64,000 bases of DNA from Phanerodontia chrysosporium (taxonomy: Eukaryota > Basidiomycota > Agaricomycetes > Polyporales > Phanerochaetaceae): NCBI GenBank assembly GCA_001910725.1, contig MJGA01000029.1, positions 186,001 to 250,000 on the forward strand, written 5' to 3'. The notes below the pieces were generated by a model. The model was not told the origin of the DNA and did not search any database. It saw only the letters and a program-made list of their open reading frames with translations. A program made the translations under genes and the position numbers. Positions 1 to 10,091 of this stretch are shown piece by piece. How positions within the stretch are numbered: position 1 is the first letter of the stretch; the number at the start of each line of letters is the position of its first letter.

Positions 1-739
1 CCAAGTACAGCTTGACCCGTTGTTATGCTGAGCGTGCCGTCCTCGTGCGCTCCTCGTGTATCCTCGAATTGTAGACATGTATGTCCTTGGCCTGTCAGCT
101 TCAGGGTTCAAGGTTCAACGATCAAGGCGCAGTGAAAAACGCGTCGGAAATGCGGGTTCTCTGTTGAACGTTGACACCTCAAGCGGTGGCGGGCATATAA
201 GGTTCGGTGATGGGTTGTAAGTATCTACAAGCCGGATCAAATGTAGTAAGGAAATGGTAAGCACGTGGTTGAAGGACTGGTCAGTAGTCCCCTTGACCGT
301 GGGAAGTCTCAATGTAATCATAGGCACACAGTGCTGTTGTTCCTCAGGGCAATCTTCAACCTCGCGAAGTGCTGCCAGCTCAAATCAGGCAAAGGTTCAG
401 TACTGTACTTCGCACATCTCACTGAATCACACTCTATGTGGTTGCTGAACAGCTTGCGGGCCCGGGATTTACAGCGCAGTACTAGTCACCGCCTGCGACG
501 GGCGCTGGTGTGCTGTCAACCTATCCTGACTGCCCTTCGACACTTGGGCTCATTACGGCTGTGTACCTAGGCGCAGTTCAGACCCTGACAGCGGAATGCA
601 ACGCTTATTGAGGCAGGGCAAGATGTCTCCATCCTTCGTTGTACAGCCGCGACGAGCTTGCGGGTTATAAACTGCAATTGCTGGCAGGCTAGTGGTTCCC
701 AACCCGCTCGCTCCTCCGTCATCACAAGCCTGTAAAACC
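1..739. other. Intergenic stretch upstream of the AAA ATPase
   Basis: No convincing coding exon is visible on either strand; short open frames here have no recognisable domain or splice pattern. The last 80 bases hold a TATA-like site for the downstream gene. Confidence 0.5.
666..671 (+). promoter_or_regulatory. TATA box of the AAA ATPase gene
   Basis: TATAAA lies about 70 bases upstream of the ATG at 740. Position and sequence fit a core promoter; there is no experimental support. Confidence 0.4.
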
Positions 740-3028
740 ATGAGTACTCCTACACAGAACGCGACGGAAAACTCCGGCAAAGTCACTGAGGATGCTACGA
801 TCAACCCCGCACCCAAACCTCGCGTGCCTATTGCACGCTACGATGCTTTGTAAGTTCACAGCACCAGCCCTGATACTTCAGCTGCTAATATTCTCCTCCA
901 GTTTTAATCAGTGAGTTCCTACACACTATTTGAAGGGTCAACTCTGACTTGGCGAAGACGGACCCTGCGGTACGAGCTGAAGAAGTCCCATAAGCCGGCT
1001 GTGGTCGACAAGCTTAGAAGGAAGAGGTTCATCCTTCTTGTCAAGCGCCTCATCGACTCGAGAGGTCAGTATGAGGGCACCCACGTAGAGATTCACCACG
1101 AGGGTCTGCAGGCTCTGCTAGCTGAAATCAACCGCAACGTCGTTGGGCTTGACCTTACCACACCGAAGGCAGCAGTCGAGATGAAACTTTTCTTCCACTC
1201 CCATGCCCAGCTCGTCGCCAAACTGTGCGAGATTGGCGTACCTGACGGTCCTGAAGAAGAAGATCTCGTAGAGGCCATCCAGGCAGCTCTGCGCCTCATT
1301 CAGGAGGATCTCTCCGGCACCATCAGCGACTTCTGCACTCTCATCGAGCAGCAACGAATCACCTACGACTACCTTTGGGCACTCTTTCGACCCAACTGTT
1401 ACGTGCACGGGTATGACTCCGCCACGAATCAGCATGTAGTGGCGCATGCACGGTCGTTCAAATACAAGAGATCTCAAGACGAAGGAGAGTATGCTCAGAT
1501 CAAGTGCGACATAATCGTCCACGACAATACAGGACTTGGCCTGGCTGAGTATGCATTCAAGATTCCGCGATTTGCGGGCGCGTACACCATACTCGAACTC
1601 CCCGTGTACCCTGTGGAGCACCACCCGGACTGGGACAACTTGCGTGAGAAAGCTATCGCACGTGGGAAGGTGTACGCGGATCTACGCATGCATTTTTATC
1701 AACACCAGGGTATGGCGACGGTCCATATCAACGATAAGGACATCCTGAAGCTTCCGGTAAGTACATTTCCTTCCGTCACCGGGAATCATCTGCTGACTAC
1801 AATCTGTAGATCAACGAGCGCATTATGATTGACGTAGACTCTTACTACGAGTTCCAGTTCGGGAGCAAGTTTGCACGCTACGTCTACCGTCGACTAAAGT
1901 TGGATGAGCTATCAGACAACGAGTACATGATATGCACCCCAGTCGTCCTCGGCTTCTGCTTCAACACTAAGGCGTGGGGTACGCCATCTACCTCAATTCT
2001 TCTCCTGTGCCTAAACTAACCGCCGTGCACTGCAGGTGCTTTCGCGATCGACAGGGTCACTGAAGTCGTCTGGTCGAACGAACCCTTCGAGCGACTCGTC
2101 CTTGGAGAGAAGCAGAAGGTCCTCATCTCCTCACTCGTGAAGCAACATACGTCACAACCGGAAGGCTTCGACGACGTTGTCGCAGGCAAGGGGCGAGGCC
2201 TCGTCGGGCTGCTGTGCGGGAACCCCGGGTGCGGCAAGACGCTGACGGCCGAGGCTGTCGCAGAGATTACGCACAAGCCTCTCTACTCCGTCAGCGCCGG
2301 CGAGCTGGGTACGTATCCGGGCGCGACCGACGACGCACTGCGGCGGATTCTGAGGCTCGGCGAGCGCTGGAACGCAGTTGTGCTTCTGGATGAGGCAGAC
2401 GTGTTCTTGCAGGAACGTGACAAGACGGACGTCTCGCGGAACGCGCTTGTCTCGATCTTCCTCCGACAGGTCGAGTACCATCCGGGCATCCTCATATTCA
2501 CCACGAACCTCATCAGGCAGATTGACCCGGCGTTCGAGAGTATGTACTTATCTCTTGCCTGGTCGCAGGATCTCTGACTAGGCGCGAATAGGTCGTATCC
2601 ACTTCTGCGTGAAGTACCCCGATCTTGACTTTGCCTCGCGCAAGGCTGTCTGGCGGACGTTCCTGTGCAGAGCAGGGATTCCAGAAGCCTCGCTCAACGA
2701 GCGTGACCTTTCGCGTCTCGCCAAGCACCTGCTGAACGGGCGTCAGGTGCGTCTCTCCCAGCGGCTTTGTCCTTCGCCATCCGCTGATGCCTTCGCATAG
2801 ATCAAGAACACTGTAAGCACGGCAAAGAGCATCGCGTCGTCGGAGCCTGCAGCTCCTGCGCCGCGGCACGTAGACACCGTGCTCGATGTCATGCAAGACT
2901 GGCAGGTCGCCAAGTACGAGGGCACAGGATGGAGGTGGAGTTTACATCCCGGATCCCTGGCTCTTGGTGCGGCCGGTGTCGTCTGTTCTCTGATGATTTG
3001 GCGTCGTTTCGGTGGGTGTATACGGTAG
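740..3028 (+). CDS. AAA+ ATPase with a fungal N-terminal domain and C-terminal membrane segment
   Basis: Seven-exon model: 740-849, 902-910, 958-1756, 1810-1978, 2036-2539, 2592-2746, 2801-3028. The total divides by three (657 residues). The tiny second exon and the 958 boundary are the least certain parts. The C-terminal half carries a complete AAA core: Walker A GNPGCGKT, Walker B VVLLDEADVF, a TTN sensor-1-like segment, then a small helical lid region. The N-terminal half resembles the region found before single AAA modules in many fungal proteins (DUF7025-like, from memory). The last 25 residues include a hydrophobic run (SLALGAAGVVCSLMIW) followed by Arg-Arg, which looks like a tail anchor. 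It is an ATP-driven remodeller of unknown substrate. No frame breaks were seen. Confidence 0.85.
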
Positions 3029-3114
3029 ATGTGGCTTATGCGCATGCGCTCACATTGGCACAGCGCAGTGAAGCCGTTGCTCTCCCCACTATCAGGATTC
3101 AAAAATTTTGCAAT

Positions 3115-3187
3115 TCCCGTTTAGCTCAGTTGGTAGAGCGCGTCACTAGTAATGACGAGGTCAGTCGTTCGAGTCGGCTAATGGGAA
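3115..3187 (+). tRNA. tRNA-Thr (AGT anticodon)
   Basis: A full cloverleaf can be drawn. The acceptor pairs TCCCGTT (3115-3121) with AATGGGA (3180-3186), including one G-U pair. The D-arm begins GCTC, the anticodon stem is CGTCA/TGACG with loop CTAGTAA (anticodon AGT at 3148-3150), and the T-arm is AGTCG/CGGCT with loop TTCGAGT. There is no intron. Discriminator base is A at 3187. It lies about 90 bases after the AAA ATPase stop, on the same strand. Confidence 0.9.
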
Positions 3188-3486
3188 TCTGGGCTCCCCA
3201 AGTAGTAGTTTTTGTTGCGTTGGCCCAGACTTTGGTCAAGACGTCGATGGACACAGTAATTGGTGCCGAAAAGGAATCAAAGAAAAGGAAGGAAGAGTAG
3301 CCTATAGAGTAGCCCTCAGTTGTCGATTTGCTTGGACTGCTCATATATCATACCACCCGCGGTTTCATGCACATCATCTGTCCGACAATGCTCTATAGCT
3401 TTGGCATAGCCGCGTGCGACCAATAAGTGATTAGTGCTACTCAGACGTGAGCGCCTATGGCATCTCCCCACTCGCTTCCGTCCACC

Positions 3487-4478
3487 ATGACCAGCCGCTT
3501 CCCGAAGCTCGTTGCGTTCGACCTCGAGTGCGCCTTCACGCAAACCACAATAAATCAGGGCCTATGCTCACGCATTATATCTGACTAGCGCAGCTATACG
3601 CTCTGGGACCTCTGGATCGACACCCATGTGACGCGTACGTTGCGGTCGAGCCATCTCGCGCCACGGGCTGCCGGTCTGACCTGAGCCCTGCGTACACAGC
3701 ACCGCTGAAGCGCGATGAACAGAAGATCAACAGCTTGCGCGACAAGTGTGCTTTAACCAGCCTAAGATGCATACAGACGTACTAACCGCGTGTGCGGGCA
3801 GGCACGGCCAAGAAATTGCATTCTACCGCGACGTGCCGGAGATCCTGCATCGCCTGCGTGCTGCTGGGGTGGTGATAGCAGCGTGCTCGAGGACGCATGC
3901 GCCGAAATTGTGCGTGACTATATCCGCACAGGCCCTCCGTGCTAAGACTTTGTCCAGGGCGCGTCAAGCACTGTCATTACTGCTCGTACCTCCGCAAGTC
4001 GGCGACAAGCATGGCTCGCCGAAGCCCGCAATAGAGTTTTTTGACCACCTAGAGATATACCCTGGTACGCTTTACTGACTTTTATGTGCCAAGTGGTGCT
4101 GATCTACGCACGCAGGCTCCAAGATACCTCACTTCAAGAGCTTGCACAAGAAGACGGGTATACCCTACTATGAGATGGTGGGTCCCTCGTGAAGTCGTCA
4201 TCTCAGTGTTGTCAAGCAGCTGATCGCTCTTGGTTTCAGCTGTTCTTTGACGACGAACACCGCAACAATGAAGTCGAGTCCCTCGGTGCGCCTATCGAGT
4301 TCTATGTCGCGCTCAGCGCTGATCTAACTCGGTCATCCCGTGCTACAGGTGTGACCTTCTGTCTAGTACCACGCGGCATGGACGATCGCATGTTTCAAAA
4401 GGGCTCACAGAATGGCGGAAGCGGCATCCTGTCCAGGTCGTCGAGGATGCGAGCGCGACCGCTCCCGAAAGCGAATAG
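3487..4478 (+). CDS. Magnesium-dependent phosphatase-1 (MDP1) family, HAD superfamily
   Basis: Eight exons: 3487-3527, 3594-3634, 3700-3745, 3802-3909, 3958-4064, 4116-4177, 4240-4285, 4349-4478. The start FPKLVAFDLDYTLW is the MDP1 signature; Asp12 is the predicted nucleophile and Asp14 the acid/base. Later motifs are CSRTHAP, GSPKPAIEFF and LFFDDEHRN (metal-binding Asp pair). MDP1 enzymes are small cytosolic phosphatases, proposed to act on protein tyrosines or fructosamine phosphates. The reading frame slips by one base at about 4401-4405 (AAAAGGGC). Upstream the frame gives MFQKG and downstream the other frame gives LTEWRKRHP, the family's usual C-terminus. Unshifted, the protein would end at 4488 with an unrelated tail. 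Exon lengths total 581, one short of a multiple of three. Confidence 0.85.
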
Positions 4479-4592
4479 TCTCGAGTGAAAATGTCGAATA
4501 CACTGCTCAATATTTACCAACTTCTGCTTTATCGAGATGCATCTCCAGCGCGGACATGACGAGCGAGCACATACGCTTCAGAACTCCGAGGA

Positions 4593-5650
4593 CTAGTCGG
4601 TGCTGTGGTCAAAGACGTTCGCGACCTGTAGCCGCTGGTCAGCCAGTCAGTTTCGGACTATGCTGGAGTACGCACCGTGGCAATCCGCGCCGCGACTTCG
4701 GCCGCCATAGCTTGGGAAAATTGGCGTATGCCTTTCAAAGAGGTGTCGCGACAGCGATCGCAATTGCCGCCACGAAGAATATGTTCTATGGCATCTTGCG
4801 CCGATACAGAATCCTCCCACGTACGTGCCCTCAGCGTCTCCACCACATGCTTCATGTAGTTGTCCCACCAGACTTTGCAGGTCTGTTCACACCCCGCATT
4901 ATCTCGTCTTGTGACCAAACAGCTGGAATGACAGTGCGACGCATTCCAGACTGACCGTATCTCAGGTTGAGTGCGGCCCAACGTTTCAACCCATGCCCAA
5001 GACTGGATATGACAGACGACGTCGGAAGCGCAGGACTGTCGGTAGAAGAGGAGATCTTGGAAGGCCTTCGCGCTGATATGTCTGAGTTCTGGTGCATCGG
5101 AGGCGATGATGGACTCAAGTGACACTCGGAGGCAGGACCGCGCTGCTTCACGGGCCTCGTTCTCCAGGCCGTAACGGCGAGCAATGGCATACACCCTCAC
5201 GGGCTCGTCTGCAGCGAAACGCATCAGCGCGGCGCGCGCGCTGTCGAGGGCCCAGGCGATCTGGTACGCCCTGGCGCCTTCGAGGACGCGCACCGCGGTC
5301 GCAAGGTCGTCGAGCGAGGGCGGGGTGCGTGGAATGCAGAATTGAAGGAGGACGTCGAGCACGTCGGCTGGCTCGGCGAGTGCGAGCATGGGGAGCCGTT
5401 CTTTCCCTTCGACATGCGGGAGCGGGAGTGAGAGCATGTTCGCGAAGACGGGTGACGCCTGCGCGAGCGCGGCTTTAGACATGCGGTACTTGACGCCGTC
5501 GTTGGAGCGGAGGATGGTGTCTGTCATGGGAAGATCGTCGAACGGAGATACCTCTGGAGGTGCCGCCTCTGGAGGGGGAGCTGGTGAGTGGACTACTGAG
5601 GTAAACGACGAGGGAATCGAGTACGGCATAGGCGAGAGTGGACGTAACAT
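4593..5650 (-). CDS. BTB/POZ-domain protein B1
   Basis: Two exons, 4676-5650 and 4593-4625, joined by an intron with donor GTGCGT and acceptor CTACAG; 335 residues. The BTB fold is clear near residues 40-150: TDTILRSNDGVKYRMSK, then ASPVFANMLSLP. A helical segment with DEPVRVYAIARRYGLE follows, and a C-terminal CDRC (CxxC) that all full-length paralogues here share. BTB proteins usually act as homodimeric adaptors, often for cullin-3 ligases; the partner is not evident. The start at 5650 was chosen because the longer frame upstream begins with TTG. Met at 5629 is an alternative. It lies in tandem with B2. Confidence 0.8.
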
Positions 5651-5759
5651 GGCGCTTGGGGCGACGGCGGCGTGCACGGTGACGGAGCACGCGAGGGTCC
5701 GCACGACGACAACGTTTGCGATCTTGGCCAACCGGCATGGATGCTGACTGAGTGGGCGG

Positions 5760-6448
5760 GCCTGAGGCCTGAAGCTGAAGGCTTGTGATTGGGATTTTTC
5801 GACGACGTGATGCTCGACGGTGGGTGGGTCGTATAAATACCATCACGCTCACAGTTCTAAGCCGCAGCCGAGTTGTCTTTGGGGCGCATTGCTCTGTCAG
5901 GAATATGGTTAGCCTCGTTGGATCATACAAATTCAAAGACGCGAATTAAGTCACAATATTGCTCCTTTAGTATGCTTGAGGATAAATAAGTTTAGCTCAA
6001 TTCCCTGAAAGTATTGCATCTTCGGCTTAGCACGCATCGAGGCATGACTTCTACCCATTTGTGTGCCGCGAGTCGGAAGTCGGCTGCCGCGAGCGTTATG
6101 CTGAGCCTGCCGAAGCTCTTGAACTACATCGTTTTCGAAGCCGTAGCAACACCACAGCAGCATACGCCCTCACAGGTTTGTAACTCGTCAGAGGCACGAA
6201 CGCTTTGCGCGCGTTCTCGGGTGCCCACTCGACCTCGTACTTTCGCGCATTGCGGAGGGCCCCCTCTCCATGCCGGCCCCAGCCTTCCGCTTCTCAAGCG
6301 TCGACCTTGTTTCACGAGAACCACAGTACGCATATAGGCACAGTTTAGGACGAGTCTTTAGAGGCGGGGTTACGTCTGTAGTGATGGAGCTGCCGCACAG
6401 ATAAGTGACCAGCACTCAAGAACCAGAGCCAACTGACCTTTGTCTTTA
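5760..6448. other. Intergenic stretch between B2 and B1
   Basis: About 690 bases holding the promoter side of B1 and the 3' side of B2. Short open frames show no domain and no consistent splicing. Nothing else recognised. Confidence 0.5.
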
Positions 6449-7764
6449 TCACCTTCGAGCTACCGTCGCTGGCGCGGGCATCGTTTGGGTCGGTAGCCGC
6501 CCCAGAGTTCGAGTTCTAGTATCCAGAGGAGCTGTCACAACCCGCTGAACAAGCATTCCGAGGAGGAATACGAGCAGCGCAAAGAGTGCCTGGCCAAGCG
6601 GAAGCGAGCCAACGTGGCGGACGAAGCTGCCTGCGAGGCGACGCCATGGGCCCGCAACTCCAGTGTACTGCACGAGAGGACGCTGTCCTGAAAAGGGCTC
6701 GAATTCTAACGTGACCTAGAGCGCAGATACACCAACTCAGCATCGAACATAGGGATGGCTGTACATCGTACGCACCTGTTGAATCACGCGCGATATCTCG
6801 ACGCGCAGCTGCGCCACGGTTTGGAAGATCTGGCTGGCTGCCACCTCACGACACGCCTGGCAGGCCCGCTGCGCAAGAAAGCCTCGACAGCATGTTGGGT
6901 GTCGATGGCCTCGGGCGAGGTGTCGTCCTGCAGCGTGAGCGTTAGCGCGTGCGTGAACTCTCTCCACCACTTCGGTAGGGGACGCAAGGACGGCGGAGGA
7001 CCACTGCGCTCGGTGCAGCGGCATGCCCAGAGACTGTGCCGCTCCGTGCCTGGCACGACGGGAAGGTGTTGTGGGGAGATGTTGACGTTCCGCGTCAGGT
7101 AGGGACAGTTGATGACGGCGTCGCGGCAGGTCTCGCGGTACCTGACGAGGCGACGGAATTCCTCTCCGCTGATGGACTGAAGTTCCTCCACACGCGAGCC
7201 AGTAGTATGTGCCAGAGGTAGGCGGAGGCAAGCCTGTGCCGCTGTGCGTGCCTGTGGCTCGAGCCCGTAATGACAGGCAATCGCGTATACCCTGACAGGC
7301 TCGTCCGACGCGAGCTGCCCGAGGCTAATGCATGCCGCATGTTCCATATCCTGGAGCTGGTACTTTCTAGCACAGTCAAGCACGCGTGTCGCCGTTCGCA
7401 TGTCGATGATAGGAGGGGAAGGGCCTGGAGACAAGTACCATAGGAGCAATTCGAGCACTTCTGAAGTGTCTGTGAGGTTTACGACAGGTAGCTGGTGATG
7501 CTGAGACAGGTTGCCGAGGGTAGCACATGTTGAGGGTTGCACGCTAGCTAACGCAGCTCCAAAGATTGGTGACGAACGCAGGAGATCGAGCTTATGTACG
7601 ACGAAGTCCTTGCCATCGCAGGAACGTAGAATCACGTCAGGGTGGACAGTAGATGCTGCAGATACATGCATGACGTGGGTGTAGTCGACGGCGGGTGGTG
7701 GAGGAGCAGGAGTAGTGAAAGCAGGACTGCATCGAGTCGGCCGTGAACTAGGTTTATTTCGCAT
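6449..7764 (-). CDS. BTB/POZ-domain protein B2 with predicted C-terminal membrane segment
   Basis: Exon 1 is 6776-7764; intron 6716-6775 (donor GTGCGT, acceptor CTCTAG); exon 2 is 6449-6715. The BTB region reads HPDVILRSCDGKDFVVHKLDLL and SSPIFGAAL, followed by the family's DEPVRVYAIACHYGLE. Near 6864-6867 the frame slips by one base: upstream ends AVEAFLRSG, downstream gives CQACREVAASQIFQTVAQL, matching the CxxC region of B1 and B4. Exon 1 is 989 bases, one short of a multiple of three. Exon 2 encodes about 88 residues with a strongly hydrophobic stretch (GQALFALLVFLLGMLVQRVV), which is not present in B1 or B4. The Met at 7764 is chosen because the longer upstream frame is low-complexity and lacks BTB similarity. 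Confidence 0.7.
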
Positions 7765-7964
7765 GCTGGTCTCCACGAGGCATAGACGCTGCAATATATG
7801 GGTCCCACGGAGAATGACCTCGCATGGGCGACAGAAGAGAAGACGACATAGCGCCGTGGACTGCGCAGGCGAGAGAAGGTTGAGACATCCCAGGCCAAGA
7901 AAATCGTGCACGAACAGCGGCGGCGATGCGTGAGGTCGATTGTCATCTCTATTCAAGTGATCCT

Positions 7965-8753
7965 TCACTTCTGCCTTTCCATCTGCCGCAGCACGACCTC
8001 CCTGACCCCGCCTTCCCAATCATCCCAGCACGTCGAGAGCATGATTGCATGTCTGCCGTACCTCTCCGGCCACCTGTCCCCCTCGCGCGGCATGATCCCG
8101 TCCATCGCTCGCTCCTCAGCGACAGCCCATATCCAACGCACACACCCCTCGCGCTTGAAGCCCATGCGCTCTGCCAGGCGGACGCTCGGGACGTTCTTGT
8201 GGTGCGCACGCCATTGGACGCGGCGCAGGCCCAGGCCGGGCGGGTTCGCGGTGGGCAGCTCAAAGCAGTAGCGCATGAGGACGCCGATCGCGTTGCTGGC
8301 GACGTGCGTGCGCTGGAAGGCGGGGAAAATGGCGATGTATGCTATCTCCAAGGACAGGTGCGCGTCGCTCGCCCAGAAGAAGCCGAGCCCGCCAGCGAGT
8401 GAGCCACCCCAGGTTGGGTGCTCGGGATCTGAACGCGTTTTGTCGATGACGGCGAAGTAGATGCTCGTAGGGTCTCTCCGAACGTCGCGCTCCGCCCATG
8501 TTAGCCATTCCTCCTTGTCGTGCCATATGCTGGTGTAGTATCGGAAAAAGAGAGGGTCCTTGGAGGTCTCGGCCCAGAACTGATCTCCGTGTACGCGAGG
8601 GATGAAAGGAACGAGCTTAACACGCTCGTTCTCAAGACTCTCTTGATGTATGGGAAATACCCAGTTGATGTCGTATGGTTCGGGGCCGAGCAGCTCTGCC
8701 TGGTGAAGCGGAGCAGCAGCTAGAGGCGGCTTGTATGCGTTCGTCCAGGCCAT
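7965..8753 (-). CDS. GNAT-family N-acetyltransferase (RimJ/RimL-like)
   Basis: Single exon, 262 residues. Typical Acetyltransf_3 layout: ERVKLVPFIPRVHGDQFW near the N-terminus, a central strand (LSLEIAYIAIFPAFQRTHVASNAI) for the acetyl-CoA loop, then LRRVQWRAHHKNVPSVRLAERMGF, the hallmark C-terminal motif of this branch. It transfers acetyl from acetyl-CoA to an unknown small molecule or protein N-terminus, probably in the cytosol. Start: an in-frame ATG at 8795 lies inside the TATA box itself, so the ATG at 8753, in ACAATGG context, is the better start. Confidence 0.88.
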   Translation of the reverse strand: MAWTNAYKPPLAAAPLHQAELLGPEPYDINWVFPIHQESLENERVKLVPFIPRVHGDQFWAETSKDPLFFRYYTSIWHDKEEWLTWAERDVRRDPTSIYFAVIDKTRSDPEHPTWGGSLAGGLGFFWASDAHLSLEIAYIAIFPAFQRTHVASNAIGVLMRYCFELPTANPPGLGLRRVQWRAHHKNVPSVRLAERMGFKREGCVRWIWAVAEERAMDGIMPREGDRWPERYGRHAIMLSTCWDDWEGGVREVVLRQMERQK

Positions 8754-8794
8754 TGTAGACGGTGTGGCGTGCGTCCCGAGCCATGAAGGTCGCA

Positions 8795-8800
8795 TTTATA
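8795..8800 (-). promoter_or_regulatory. TATA box of the GNAT gene
   Basis: On the minus strand the bases read TATAAA, 42 bases upstream of the ATG at 8753. This spacing decides the start codon of the gene. Confidence 0.6.
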
Positions 8801-9434
8801 CCAGTCATGCCCGCAGAGCCCTAGAGAATTGCGGCATCCTCACGAGAATGTCGGCCGGCGAGAGGACCAGGGTACATCGCGAGCCGTAAACCCAACCCCA
8901 TCTGACCACACTCGGTCAGCGCCGCTTCGCATGTATACACAACGCACGCACCATAGAGCCTCGAGAATCCCAGGAAGCCTCGTCACATGAACTTCGGCTC
9001 CAGTCTCCATTGGCATATACCTCTCAGGTTGGAGAGACTGCAATCCGGAAGGAGCCATCGTTGGCTATCCACAAAGTGACGGGCAGATGCATGATTTCGG
9101 GGTATGAGAGTTGCACCTAGAGCACATTGCGCGAGAAGAGCGAGTTGGTGAGAGCCCCGACGAGGTCTTTGGGTACGATGCACGACGAGCGGAGGCAAGG
9201 ACGAGCGCGAGTTAGACGCCCAGCCTCCTTACCATTCTAACGTGGGCGACGACCGCAGCAGCCTCGGTTGCATGGCCCAAGAACAGACCTCGTAATGCGC
9301 AAACGGTGATACTCACGTTTTGACCATGATAGACTGCACAACAGCGCAAACGCTATCAAATGGGCTAGCTGTTGGGCCGTGTTGTCGCATATGCATGTGT
9401 TATCCCAGCGACCACCACCATCTGGACAGACACG
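8801..9434. other. Intergenic stretch, nothing recognised
   Basis: Between the divergent GNAT gene and the truncated BTB copy. No domain-bearing exon, tRNA or repeat could be supported. Confidence 0.45.
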
Positions 9435-10091
9435 ATGCTCGCTCGGCCCCTATTTAATGCTGCTCACACTTTCGTGATATGTCGGTCCTCAGACGGTCAA
9501 GACTTTCCGATGTACAAAGTGGATCTCGCCTGCTGTTCGCCCTTCTTCGAAACCATGCTCACTCCCCCCGTTCCGACTTGGATTTTGAAAGCACGCCACA
9601 GATCATCGACTTCGCCGAGTCAGCGGACATACTCTGGGTCCTTCTGGGCTTTTGGGTCCCCAACTCTAACCTGACAATCAGCGACCTGAGCGTGGCGGTG
9701 CGTGTGCTTGAAGCCGCACGCAAGTACGAGCTTGATCCTGCGAAACAAGGCTCCGTGCAGGGTCATCGAGGCAGCCGCCAAACACGAACCGGTGCGCGTA
9801 TACTCGATCGTATGCCAGTTCGACCTTGGCCACGTCACCCGTCGCACTGCGCTCATGAGCCTGCACCTACCGCTGGCCAAGCTCCTTGACCCATCACCCG
9901 CTGAACTGCCGTACATAAGCGGCGCAGATCAGGGTAGGATATTGTCTTGCTTACTGGAATCGTGCCGCGCAGGTTCAGTTGCACCTTGCATCAATAAACT
10001 GCTTCGGGTAGCTTCCTGTACCAGATATACCATATTTCGCTCTGTAGCTATCACGCCTCTCAATAGAGCATACCGCCAATGTGGGCACTGA
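9435..10091 (+). pseudogene. Truncated, frame-broken BTB paralogue B3
   Basis: Starts like its paralogues: TFVICRSSDGQDFPMYKVDL, then CSPFFETMLTPP. The frame slips at a run of six C at 9564-9569, then continues QIIDFAESADILWVLLGFW and SVAVRVLEAARKYELD. A second slip lies near 9745-9760 before HEPVRVYSIVCQFDLG. After PYISGAD the similarity ends and the frame stops at 10091, about 105 bases before the 3' end of H1. The C-terminal CxxC region of B1, B2 and B4 is missing. The missing third of the gene cannot be explained by sequence error, so a truncated relic is the best call. Confidence 0.65.

Noticed and set aside
8754..8795. Upstream ATG of the GNAT gene (14 extra residues)
   Set aside because: The ATG overlaps the TATA box, so it would not be in the transcript.
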